Below, piece by piece: positions 1-7,401 of a stretch of DNA of 42,469 nucleotides. The position numbers and the translations under genes were made by a program. The notes under the pieces are model-generated. The model worked only from the letters and a program-made list of their open reading frames with translations. It was not told the DNA's origin and searched no databases. How positions within the stretch are numbered: position 1 is the stretch's first letter; the number at the start of each line of letters is the position of its first letter. The stretch comes from a virus: positions 1 to 42,469 of the IMG/VR virus record IMGVR_UViG_3300021197_000650; one strand, given 5' to 3'.

Positions 1-14
1 TTATGGGGTAAGCC

Positions 15-482
15 ATGATTATTGAATCTGTTGCAGCCGCTGGTATGTTGCTCCAGCAGATCAATTCGGTCATCCAGAATGTGAACGAAGGCAAGGCTAA
101 TGTCGATCAGGCTATGGCTTTGGTGTCAGATTTTGGCGAGGCGCTTAACGTATTTGAGGTTGACCGCAAGTCTTCGACGTTCAAGCCACTATCCAAGAAT
201 GACATACTAAAGCTGCAAATGCTTCGTAGGTCGCAGGAACGATATCAAAAAGATTTGCGTGATCTCCTGCTCGTGGCAGATCCGGCCCTTCTGAAAAGCT
301 ATGATGACGCGATTTTCCAACAAGAAAAAGATAGGAAGGCCCACCAAGCTATGCTGAACAAGAAACGCAAAGAACGTGAAAAACTTATGCACGACATTGC
401 AGTTGGGGCGGTGTCTTTAGTTATTGGCGGTGGTGTAGCCATCGGTATGATTTACTTAATTGTCAAAGCATTTGGGCCTTAG
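15..482 (+). CDS. Hypothetical virion-module protein with C-terminal membrane helix
   Basis: The 155-residue product has a hydrophobic start, a charged helical middle rich in Lys, Arg and Glu (about residues 60-125, coiled-coil-like), and one strong membrane segment at about 127-152. The start ATG follows GGGGTAAGCC, an acceptable ribosome-binding site 14 bases into the window. It sits two bases before an EF-hand membrane protein and just upstream of the neck protein, so it belongs to the head-tail part of the late operon. Similar short proteins with a C-terminal anchor occur at this place in other marine phages as far as I recall, without a proven role. A tail-tip or membrane-contact function is only a guess. 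Confidence 0.8.
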   Translation: MIIESVAAAGMLLQQINSVIQNVNEGKANVDQAMALVSDFGEALNVFEVDRKSSTFKPLSKNDILKLQMLRRSQERYQKDLRDLLLVADPALLKSYDDAIFQQEKDRKAHQAMLNKKRKEREKLMHDIAVGAVSLVIGGGVAIGMIYLIVKAFGP

Positions 483-484
483 TT

Positions 485-826
485 ATGAACGCAAAACGGT
501 TAGAAGAAGATAGCGAATACGCCGAATATGACGCAGATGGCGATGGCGTAGTTTCTGATGCAGAAATTGAAACTAGCAAAGAGCTATTAGAGCTACGGCT
601 GCACCATGAACGAGCCGACGCGCAACGTGCTATGAGTTGGTTCGCGCTATGGGGTATGTTGCTGTACCCTAGTTTGGTGGTGGCATCAGAGCTTTTTGGG
701 TTGAATCAAGCAGCAACGATTCTAGGTGATATGGCTGCAGTCTACTTTGTATCTGTTGCAGGCATACTGGCTGCGTTTTTTGGCGCACAAGCATGGTCTA
801 GTAGATCAAATGGATCGAATAAATAG
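485..826 (+). CDS. EF-hand loop protein with two membrane segments
   Basis: The 113-residue product carries one canonical EF-hand loop at residues 16-27 (DADGDGVVSDAE): Asp at loop positions 1, 3 and 5, Gly at 6, a hydrophobic residue at 8 and Glu at 12. This fits Ca2+ binding. Two hydrophobic segments follow at about 50-70 and 83-105, then a short basic tail. The predicted form is a soluble Ca2+-sensing head on a two-helix membrane hairpin. It starts two bases after the previous gene. Size and topology also suit a class II holin, and no other clear holin sits beside the spanin/endolysin genes at 18.9-20.1 kb. Either a holin or a Ca2+-responsive injection factor is possible; the EF loop is seen, the role is inferred. 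Confidence 0.8.
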   Translation: MNAKRLEEDSEYAEYDADGDGVVSDAEIETSKELLELRLHHERADAQRAMSWFALWGMLLYPSLVVASELFGLNQAATILGDMAAVYFVSVAGILAAFFGAQAWSSRSNGSNK

Positions 827-840
827 AGCGTTTAAACATT

Positions 841-2691
841 ATGGGTTTACAAAGATTCAATTTTAAATCGGGTATTTATAAAGAAGGCACTGCGTACAGT
901 AATGAAGGCCGATTTTTTGATGCTAACTTTGTAAGATTTCGATCTGGTTTTCCCGAAAAAATGGGCGGCTGGGTAAAGAAATACACATCATCATTTATTG
1001 GAACGTGTCGAAAGATAAAGCAGTGGGTTTCATTAACAGGCACAAAGTACATTGCACTTGGAACTACAAAGAAAACATACATTATACAAGGTACATCATT
1101 TGTAGATGTTACACCTATACGTGCAACAACAAGCGCGGGTGATGCAACGTTTTCAGCATCAAATGGAAGCTCTACCGTTACTGTAAATGAAACAGGTCAT
1201 AATGCTGTTCAGGGTGATTTTGTTACTTTTAGTGGTGCCGCTTCATTAGGCGGAAATGTTACGGCAGAAGTGTTAAATCAAGAATATGAGATATTAGCAA
1301 TATCTAGCTCTAATGCATTTACCATAACGGCTAAAGACACATCGGGCGTGACTGTTACTGCAAATGCATCAGACTCAGGCAATGGTGGCAGTAGCACTGT
1401 AGCGGCATTTCAGATAAGCATAGGTGAAGATGTTGCAGTTCCCGGCGGTGGTTGGGGCGCTGGAACATGGAGTAGTGGCACATGGGGTACCGCTGTAGGT
1501 GATAGTGTTACTAATACCTTGCGGTTATGGTCACTAGACAACTTTGGTGAAGATCTTGTAATGAATCCGCGATTAGGTGGTATTTATTTGTGGGATGCTA
1601 CTAATCCAACAACAAGAGCTAAAGAGCTTTCTACTATAGTAGGAGCAATTGACCCTCCATCTGAGTCGCTTCAGATAGTTGTATCTACACAAGATCGCCA
1701 TGTTCTTGCTATTGGATGTAATCCTTTTGGTGAATCAAATATTGATTTAATGCAAATACGTTGGTGCGCTCAAGAAAATGTTCTTGATTGGAGGCCGTCA
1801 ACAAGAAATACCGCTGGTGATTTAAGGCTTTCAGTTGGATCAACTATTGTTGGTGCGCTTCGAGGTAGGCAAGAAACTGCTATATGGACAGATAATGCTT
1901 TGTATAGCCTTCAGTTTGTAGGCGCTCCATTTATATTTAGGGCAACGTTAATTACAGATGGCGTTAGTTTGATAAGCCCTAATGCAGCAATAGTTGCTAA
2001 TAATGTTATGTATTTTATGGATAGACATAATTTTTATGTTTATACCGGAGTGGCACAGGTACTGCCATGCACAGTTAGAGCATTTATTTTTGACAACCTT
2101 AATGATGTGCAGGGACAACAGGTTACTGCATTTGCTAATACCGGGTACAACGAGGTTGGTTGGTTTTATCCATCAACTGGATCAACGGTTTGCGACAAAA
2201 TGGTTGTTTACAATTATGTTGAGCAGGCTTGGAGTATTTCAGAGCTTGCAAGAGATTCATGGGACGATGCTGGGGCATCGGCAGATTTGCCAGTTGCGGT
2301 TAAAACATCTAATGATGCTGGATATATTTATGAACATGAAACTGGATTCAATGATGACGGGCAACCGTTGTCGGCGTTTATAGAAACTGCTGATTTTGAT
2401 GTAGCTGATGGTGATCGGTTTGCATTTGTTCGCAGATTGCTGCCAGATCTTTCGTTTGTAGGAACATCAACGAATCCAACATTGACATACTCATTGAAGT
2501 CACGGAATAACTCTGATGGTACATTAACAACACAGTCATCGGTTGATGTGTCAAATACGACAGACTTTGCTATGACAAATGTAAGAGCGAGGGCTAGGCA
2601 AATGCGAGTTCGCATCGAAAGCACTGACGAAGATAATGGATGGCGTTTAGGTGATGTAAGATTGGATGTTAGGGTGGATGGTCGAAGATGA
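841..2691 (+). CDS. Neck/tail protein, packaged-DNA-stabilisation (P22 gp10-like)
   Basis: The 616-residue product begins with a pattern (FKSGIYKEGTAY, then RFRSGFPEKMGGW) typical of podovirus neck or tail-hub proteins annotated as phage stabilisation proteins. The remainder is beta-rich, with many WxxG/GTW-like turns (about residues 198-220) and repeated strands that suggest a beta-propeller. A Ser/Thr/Val-rich insert at about 95-180 looks like an extra beta domain. P22 gp10 plugs the portal channel and carries the tail spikes; this protein probably closes the head after packaging in the same way. GTTTAAAC lies 11 bp before the start ATG. The product stop overlaps the next gene (ATGA). The specific gp10 assignment is from recalled pattern and gene order, not a search. 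Confidence 0.7.
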   Translation: MGLQRFNFKSGIYKEGTAYSNEGRFFDANFVRFRSGFPEKMGGWVKKYTSSFIGTCRKIKQWVSLTGTKYIALGTTKKTYIIQGTSFVDVTPIRATTSAGDATFSASNGSSTVTVNETGHNAVQGDFVTFSGAASLGGNVTAEVLNQEYEILAISSSNAFTITAKDTSGVTVTANASDSGNGGSSTVAAFQISIGEDVAVPGGGWGAGTWSSGTWGTAVGDSVTNTLRLWSLDNFGEDLVMNPRLGGIYLWDATNPTTRAKELSTIVGAIDPPSESLQIVVSTQDRHVLAIGCNPFGESNIDLMQIRWCAQENVLDWRPSTRNTAGDLRLSVGSTIVGALRGRQETAIWTDNALYSLQFVGAPFIFRATLITDGVSLISPNAAIVANNVMYFMDRHNFYVYTGVAQVLPCTVRAFIFDNLNDVQGQQVTAFANTGYNEVGWFYPSTGSTVCDKMVVYNYVEQAWSISELARDSWDDAGASADLPVAVKTSNDAGYIYEHETGFNDDGQPLSAFIETADFDVADGDRFAFVRRLLPDLSFVGTSTNPTLTYSLKSRNNSDGTLTTQSSVDVSNTTDFAMTNVRARARQMRVRIESTDEDNGWRLGDVRLDVRVDGRR

Positions 2692-2864
2692 GCACAACAT
2701 CTAGTGGGGCAGAATTCAGGCAACCTTTGGAGTTACCTCCGCAAGAGTATTCCGAAGAGTATTTTCAGAGGTTGATAAGCCAGATCAGGACAATATTGGG
2801 CTTAGTGCCGTCGAGGAATGAGGTAGAGAGCGAAGCGTCTAACATGACTTGGTTCATGTCGTAA
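2688..2864 (+). CDS. Small hypothetical protein (58 aa)
   Basis: This short frame opens with an ATG that overlaps the stop of the neck gene (ATGA) and closes with a TAA that overlaps the next start (TAATG), so it is coupled on both sides. The product is acidic, starts MSTTSSGAEFRQPLELPPQE, and has a helical section with QEYSEEYFQRLISQ-type heptads, then a tail ending NMTWFMS. Its position between a neck protein and a small beta protein suggests a virion or assembly part. Nothing in it points to an enzyme. The evidence is overlap geometry and absence of any other gene in the gap. Confidence 0.75.
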   Translation: MSTTSSGAEFRQPLELPPQEYSEEYFQRLISQIRTILGLVPSRNEVESEASNMTWFMS

Positions 2865-3196
2865 TGTCTTCTATCTATCAAAACGTCGTTACAACTCTGA
2901 CAGGGACAAGCATTACTGATGTGTTCGAGTGCCCACAGGGATCAACGGCAATACTGAAGACTGTAAGCGCGTTGAATACTGATGGATCAAGTGCGGCAAC
3001 ACTTACGGTTCATGTGTTTGATAGTAGTGCAGATGCGACATTTGAGTTTGAAACAGGGTCAATAGCCGCCGCAACCCGAAAGGGATACCTAAAAGACGGC
3101 GAAGTGATTGTTTTGGAAAGCAAAGACAAGCTCCGCATGACAGCAGGAACAGCCAATTACTTTGATATATTTGTGTCGTTACTTGAGATAACATAA
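2864..3196 (+). CDS. Small beta-rich virion protein
   Basis: The 110-residue product runs as alternating short strands (for example TLTVHVFDSSADATFEFETG and VIVLESKDKLRMTAG), like small head-decoration or tail-appendage proteins. The start chosen is the ATG at 2864, which overlaps the previous stop; an upstream in-frame TTG at 2849 has no such support. It ends TAACG, and GTTTAAAC begins two bases later at 3198. I do not recognise a named family with confidence. The fold guess rests on strand pattern only. Confidence 0.75.
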   Translation: MSSIYQNVVTTLTGTSITDVFECPQGSTAILKTVSALNTDGSSAATLTVHVFDSSADATFEFETGSIAAATRKGYLKDGEVIVLESKDKLRMTAGTANYFDIFVSLLEIT

Positions 3197-3219
3197 CGTT
3201 TAAACGCGAAGAGGTTCGT

Positions 3220-4971
3220 ATGAACAGAGACTTTAGCCAAAGAGCACCGCTGCAAGGTCAAGCGGAAATGCTTGCAAGCAAGGGCCGGTATGGTGACACC
3301 ATGCTGGTGCATATGAACCCCCGCGAAGTCGATGTGCTCGCCCAAATGGTTCCCGGCAACCAACTAACCATTAACCCCGATACAGGACAGCCAGAGGCGT
3401 TTTTACCGCTTGTCTTAGGTTTAGCTGGAGCATTGGCTGGGGGTGCTGCAACAACAGGCGTATTGGGCACATTAGGGGCCGTAGGCGCTGGTGCGCTTGG
3501 AACAGGATTGGGCACCACTATAGAGACCGGCAGTCTCAAAGAAGGCTTAAAGGCTGGCTTGATAAGTGGTGTGCTAGGCGGTGTTGCAGGAAATCTTATG
3601 AGCGGTCTTTCTGGGGCCACTGCTGGTACTGCGGGCACCGCTGGTACTGCTGCTGGCACGACTACTGGCACTGCGGCGAGCGGTGCTGGCTCAGAAGCCT
3701 TGAAAAATTTAACGACAGAGTTGGCGCAAAAAGGCGCTCAAAATATAACTCCGCCCATCGGCACTAGCGTATTGGCACAAGGTGGGAGCGAAGCTAGCCA
3801 GCAAATAGCACAAAATTTGACATCTAGTTTAGCTCCAGAAGCGGCTGGAGGAACACTTGGCAGCATTCTTACTAACCCAGATGTCTTAACTTCAGCATCA
3901 ATAGGTGGCACTGCTGGCCTTACAGGTCAAGCTATGACCGACCAATTCAACATGATGAATATGGGTTCTGGCGAAATGATGGATGACGAGGGCGAAGAGT
4001 TCTATGTGCCGGTGCAGGTGCGTGATCGAGGCGCTCAGTTTGCTGGGGCAGATTATAGCGGTTCTGGTGAATTTGATTACTTTGCTAATCCATTTGGATT
4101 CGACCAAGTACAAGATCCTTCTTTTAATGCTGTGCCACCTGTGAGTTTTTCTGAAGGTGGTCGTATCGAAGATGGAATACGCAGGTTTGATATGGGCGGT
4201 GGCATTGCGCCTCCACGAATTTCAGATTTCTATCGAAACGTTCAATACCCTGTTCCTGATTATTTTAATAATCCCTTTGGTGGAGCAGGGCAGCAGCCAG
4301 TTAATCAGGTAGCAGACGGAACGCGCACAGAGCAAGTGTATACACCACGCGATGAAATGATGCCCAATGTAAGTATGGACAACGTTAGAGGCGCGAGCGA
4401 AGTAGGGGTTACTGATTACAACAGGCGGTTGCTGGGAAGCCCAACAAGAACCGTGACTCAATATAGAGACATGACGGCTGACGAAATAGCTGAAAGAGAT
4501 GGGCAGGCATCCTATACAACCAACACCTCCAATCAGGCATCTGCATTTCATCCAGATATATTGCGGGCTGCACTGAATCAATCAGTAAATCCACAAGTTA
4601 TTGCAGACCAAATGAATGCTGCTTACGAAGCGGAAATGGGCAGCTATTTAGGAGAAGGGTCTGCGGGGGCACAATTATTTTACAATACGGGTTATGACGG
4701 TGCCGCTAGAGCAAGACAGCCTGCTATGAATCAAAACTATGCCCAGCCAGCATTGCGAACAAATGCAACACCCACAGCAGACACGCCTTCACATGTAGGA
4801 ATGATGGGTAACACGATAGACCCCTATCAAAAGATGCTTGATAGACAAGCGCCAGCGTTTGATCCAACAATGCCGGCAATGGACTTTGGTTATCCTTCAA
4901 CCGCAAACAATATTGGTAGCAGCCCTCTATTTGGCGGTACTGGGATAGGCGGCATGAGCATAGGGATATAA
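3220..4971 (+). CDS. Putative internal virion/ejection protein with glycine-zipper region
   Basis: The 583-residue product has an N-terminal section ending in VHMNPREVDVLAQM, then a long Gly/Ala/Leu stretch at about 60-170 with repeated GxxxG and GTAGTAG motifs, typical of helices that insert into or cross membranes. The C-terminal half is hydrophilic, rich in Asn, Gln, Tyr and Gly. This architecture and the position among other low-complexity virion genes suggest a protein ejected with DNA or lining the ejection channel. The start ATG follows AAGAGG at good spacing, with GTTTAAAC at 3198-3205 just upstream. The stop is two bases before the next start. No catalytic motif was seen. Confidence 0.7.
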   Translation: MNRDFSQRAPLQGQAEMLASKGRYGDTMLVHMNPREVDVLAQMVPGNQLTINPDTGQPEAFLPLVLGLAGALAGGAATTGVLGTLGAVGAGALGTGLGTTIETGSLKEGLKAGLISGVLGGVAGNLMSGLSGATAGTAGTAGTAAGTTTGTAASGAGSEALKNLTTELAQKGAQNITPPIGTSVLAQGGSEASQQIAQNLTSSLAPEAAGGTLGSILTNPDVLTSASIGGTAGLTGQAMTDQFNMMNMGSGEMMDDEGEEFYVPVQVRDRGAQFAGADYSGSGEFDYFANPFGFDQVQDPSFNAVPPVSFSEGGRIEDGIRRFDMGGGIAPPRISDFYRNVQYPVPDYFNNPFGGAGQQPVNQVADGTRTEQVYTPRDEMMPNVSMDNVRGASEVGVTDYNRRLLGSPTRTVTQYRDMTADEIAERDGQASYTTNTSNQASAFHPDILRAALNQSVNPQVIADQMNAAYEAEMGSYLGEGSAGAQLFYNTGYDGAARARQPAMNQNYAQPALRTNATPTADTPSHVGMMGNTIDPYQKMLDRQAPAFDPTMPAMDFGYPSTANNIGSSPLFGGTGIGGMSIGI

Positions 4972-4972
4972 T

Positions 4973-5350
4973 ATGATTAAACCATCTGACGCTATGGATC
5001 GGCCATTTGGCGGCATGTTGAGAAAATTCCAAGAAGGAGGCCCGATGACGGTCGATTCCTCTATTTTTGAGGGATTGGTGCCCGGAGTTGGCGGCGGTAT
5101 GGATGATGTCGTACCGGCAATCGTAGAGGGTGTAGAGCCTGTTTTGTTATCCAGAGATGAGTATGTGATACCTGCCGATGTCGTTGGGCATATCGGAGAT
5201 GGGAGCACCTCAAGGGGTGGCGAGCTACTTGATGAAATGGTTAACAACATTCGTATGCAAAAGACCCAAACGACAGAGCAGCCAGCAGAGTTAGATGAGA
5301 CTCCAGAAGAAATAATGTCGTTTCTAAGGACTCCACAAAAGGTCGTTTAA
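4973..5350 (+). CDS. Conserved virion-module protein
   Basis: The 125-residue product carries phrases seen repeatedly in marine phage structural modules: FGGMLRKFQEGGPM near the start, then VPAIVEGVEPVLLSRDEYVIPADVV at about 44-68 and GDGSTSRGGELLDEM. The combination of an EYVIPADVV strand and a GDGS loop recalls short domains embedded in tail proteins. The tail is acidic and polar. It begins right after the ejection-type protein and ends in a TAA that is part of GTTTAAAC (5345-5352). Function is unknown; a tail-assembly partner of the preceding protein is inferred from tight linkage. Confidence 0.7.
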   Translation: MIKPSDAMDRPFGGMLRKFQEGGPMTVDSSIFEGLVPGVGGGMDDVVPAIVEGVEPVLLSRDEYVIPADVVGHIGDGSTSRGGELLDEMVNNIRMQKTQTTEQPAELDETPEEIMSFLRTPQKVV

Positions 5351-5352
5351 AC

Positions 5353-5865
5353 ATGGCATTTGACATCGAGCTTGTAGAGAAAGCCGAGGTATTGCAAATC
5401 TGGCCCGAAATAGAGCATCTAGCTGAGAACTTACAGAAAAGAAGTCAGGGTCGATTTTGGACAGCAGACATCTTTAACCAATTGGTCGAGCTACCTTATT
5501 TCGTTTGGGTGGTTAGAGAAGAGGGAAACATCATTGGGTTTTTTATTTGCGGAATAAATAACTACCCAAGAAAGACATACTTGGACTTGAACACGCTAAG
5601 TGGGCTTAGGCTCAAAGAGTGGTCTGGGCAGGCGCTTGAGGTTGTTGAAGACCTTGGTAGAAGGCTTGGCGTAGATGGCATGGAAACAAGCACTGCGCCG
5701 GGATTAGAAAAAGCGTGGCGCAAAGTTGGATTTGAAAAAGAGTTTATAACGATGACTAAATCGTTTAAACAAGAAGAGCAGGATGTAGAGCCGATAGCAG
5801 TAAAAGACGAATTGCTTGAAGTAGATTCTGAAGAGCTTCTGAAGGAGGTCGCAAATGGGCGGTAG
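5353..5865 (+). CDS. GNAT-family N-acetyltransferase-like protein
   Basis: The 170-residue product has a GNAT-like layout: N-terminal helices (about 10-45), a strand pair around FVWVVREEGNIIGFFICG (about 48-66), a further strand near YLDLNTLSG, a helix with LEVVEDLGRRLGVDGMETS, and a motif resembling the GNAT C-terminal KAWRKVGFEKE strand-helix. About 30 acidic residues trail at the end. Proteins like this sit in the late module of many marine T7-like phages, where they may be virion components rather than general acetyltransferases. The start ATG abuts GTTTAAAC, with only a weak AAAGG upstream. The last 11 bases overlap the next gene. Confidence 0.7.
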   Translation: MAFDIELVEKAEVLQIWPEIEHLAENLQKRSQGRFWTADIFNQLVELPYFVWVVREEGNIIGFFICGINNYPRKTYLDLNTLSGLRLKEWSGQALEVVEDLGRRLGVDGMETSTAPGLEKAWRKVGFEKEFITMTKSFKQEEQDVEPIAVKDELLEVDSEELLKEVANGR

Positions 5866-7390
5866 CAGTGGTGGTGGCGGTACAACTAATCAGAATGTGA
5901 CATCGACAGTTACACAGTCGAACATTCCTAAAGAATTTTATCCGTATATGCAAAAGCAAATGCAGATGGCGGATGCATTGCTGCAACAAGAATACATTCC
6001 ATATGAAGGGCAAAGGACGGCTGCTTATACGCCTGAACAGCAAATGGCCTTTCAAGGTCTTACAGGTGTAGGAACAAGAGAGCTTTCAGGTGTCCGAGGT
6101 GGACAAGAGTATTTTCAAGGATTAACTGGCGCTGCTCCTGATTACTTGAGAGCGACAAGTGCGTATGCAGGTGATGGCGCATTTGGTTCTGGGTATACAG
6201 GACAGGGTGATTTTGACTCTGGCTATAGGGCTGGAACAATACAGACTGCCTATGATCCAAGCGCCACAAGATTTGGCAGCGGATACACAGGGTCAGACAT
6301 CCGGTCTACCTTCCAAGGGGCAGATATCAGTTCTGATTATCGACCCGGACAGTTTGATGCAGGCGACCTTGCTGCTGACATAGAGCGATTCCAAAACCCA
6401 TACACAGAACAAGTTTTAAACAGAGCAAGAGATCGAGCGACTAAGCAGTTTCAAGAGCAACAGGCTCAGAGGCAAGCAAAGTTGTCTCAGGCGGGAGGCG
6501 CAAGTGCTTTCGGTAGCCGAGGGACATTGGCAAATCTGACTGCTGAAGATGATTTTTTGACTAGGCAGGGGGATCAGGAGGCAAAGTTGTTGTCTCAAGG
6601 ATTCGACAGGGCAGCAACATTAGCTGGCTCTAACCTAGATCGTATCTTGAAAACGCAACAACTAGCAGATACTGCTGAAAGATCTAGGGCGAAAATGCTC
6701 ACTGATGCTCAAATTGCTACAGGGCGGTTTGGTCAAGCAGCGGGGGCGCAAAGTCTTCAAGCGCAGATTGCAGCAGATGCATCGCGCAGGGCGGCAGGAT
6801 CTCAAGAGTTGCAAGCTCAACAGGCTGCTGATAGGGCGCGTCAAGTTTACGGCGCTCAATCACTACAAGCACAGCAGGCACAAGAGAAGGTGCGTCAAAT
6901 ACAGGGCGAGCAAACAATGCGTTCTGCAATCGCTAGAGATGCTGCACTCAGGGCTGGCGGCGCTCAAACACTTCAAGCACAACAATTGCGAGATCAAGCA
7001 CTGAGAGCAGCGGGCGCTCAAGGTATACAGGCAGATATTGCGAATCAGCGGGCATACGCAGCCGCTCTTGCAAGGGGAGATCAGGCAGCAGTAAGAGCGA
7101 TGGAGGCTGACAGGCTAGAACAACGCCTTGACTTAGAAAGGCTTGGTGCGCTTAACGCTTTGGGTGCGGATCTTCGCGCTCAAGATCAAGCAATATTGGA
7201 TCAGCGATATGCAGATTTCCAAGCGCAGCGTGACTATCCATATCAGCAATTAGCATTTTACTCGAACTTACTCCAAGGCAATGATCCGGGTCAGTATCGA
7301 GGGGAAAGAACACAAACAAGTGCTCCGGGGCCAAATCAACTAGGACAGTTAGCAAACTTCCTGCTTGGCGCTAGAGCGCTTCAAGGTTAA
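5855..7390 (+). CDS. Gln/Ala-rich virion protein with 18-residue helical repeats
   Basis: The 511-residue product starts MGGSSGGGGT, then has a conserved-looking section (IPKEFYPYMQKQMQMADALL), a Gly/Tyr/Asp-rich region with repeated GSGYTG-type turns (about 90-175), and a long helical part from about 180. Residues 297-404 hold six consecutive 18-residue repeats of the form GAQxLQAQxAxDxARxx. The C-terminus is again Tyr/Gln/Gly-rich. Order and composition fit an internal virion or tail-shaft protein that forms a long helical bundle. The start ATG follows AAGGAGGTCGCAA inside the previous gene, giving strong translational coupling. No enzymatic motif was seen. Confidence 0.75.
   Translation: MGGSSGGGGTTNQNVTSTVTQSNIPKEFYPYMQKQMQMADALLQQEYIPYEGQRTAAYTPEQQMAFQGLTGVGTRELSGVRGGQEYFQGLTGAAPDYLRATSAYAGDGAFGSGYTGQGDFDSGYRAGTIQTAYDPSATRFGSGYTGSDIRSTFQGADISSDYRPGQFDAGDLAADIERFQNPYTEQVLNRARDRATKQFQEQQAQRQAKLSQAGGASAFGSRGTLANLTAEDDFLTRQGDQEAKLLSQGFDRAATLAGSNLDRILKTQQLADTAERSRAKMLTDAQIATGRFGQAAGAQSLQAQIAADASRRAAGSQELQAQQAADRARQVYGAQSLQAQQAQEKVRQIQGEQTMRSAIARDAALRAGGAQTLQAQQLRDQALRAAGAQGIQADIANQRAYAAALARGDQAAVRAMEADRLEQRLDLERLGALNALGADLRAQDQAILDQRYADFQAQRDYPYQQLAFYSNLLQGNDPGQYRGERTQTSAPGPNQLGQLANFLLGARALQG
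6743..7066 (+). repeat. Six tandem 54-bp coding repeats (18 residues each)
   Basis: Six units encode GAQSLQAQIAADASRRAA, GSQELQAQQAADRARQVY, GAQSLQAQQAQEKVRQIQ, GEQTMRSAIARDAALRAG, GAQTLQAQQLRDQALRAA and GAQGIQADIANQRAYAAA. Each is exactly 18 residues, which is five turns of an alpha helix. At DNA level the units are diverged, so they are old or under codon drift. They begin at residue 297 of the surrounding protein. Confidence 0.85.
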
Positions 7391-7401
7391 GGCGTTTAAA
7401 C

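Noticed and set aside
2328-2723. 131-codon leftward frame
   Set aside because: Antisense to the neck gene, low-likelihood composition, no ribosome site or neighbours on that strand.
6411-6422. GTTTTAAAC near-match to the octamer
   Set aside because: One extra T; not counted among the 38 exact sites, as also ATTTAAAC at 21464 and 39124.
6416-7004. Several frames over the repeat region of the 511-residue gene
   Set aside because: Shadows of a repetitive Gln/Ala-rich gene in other frames.
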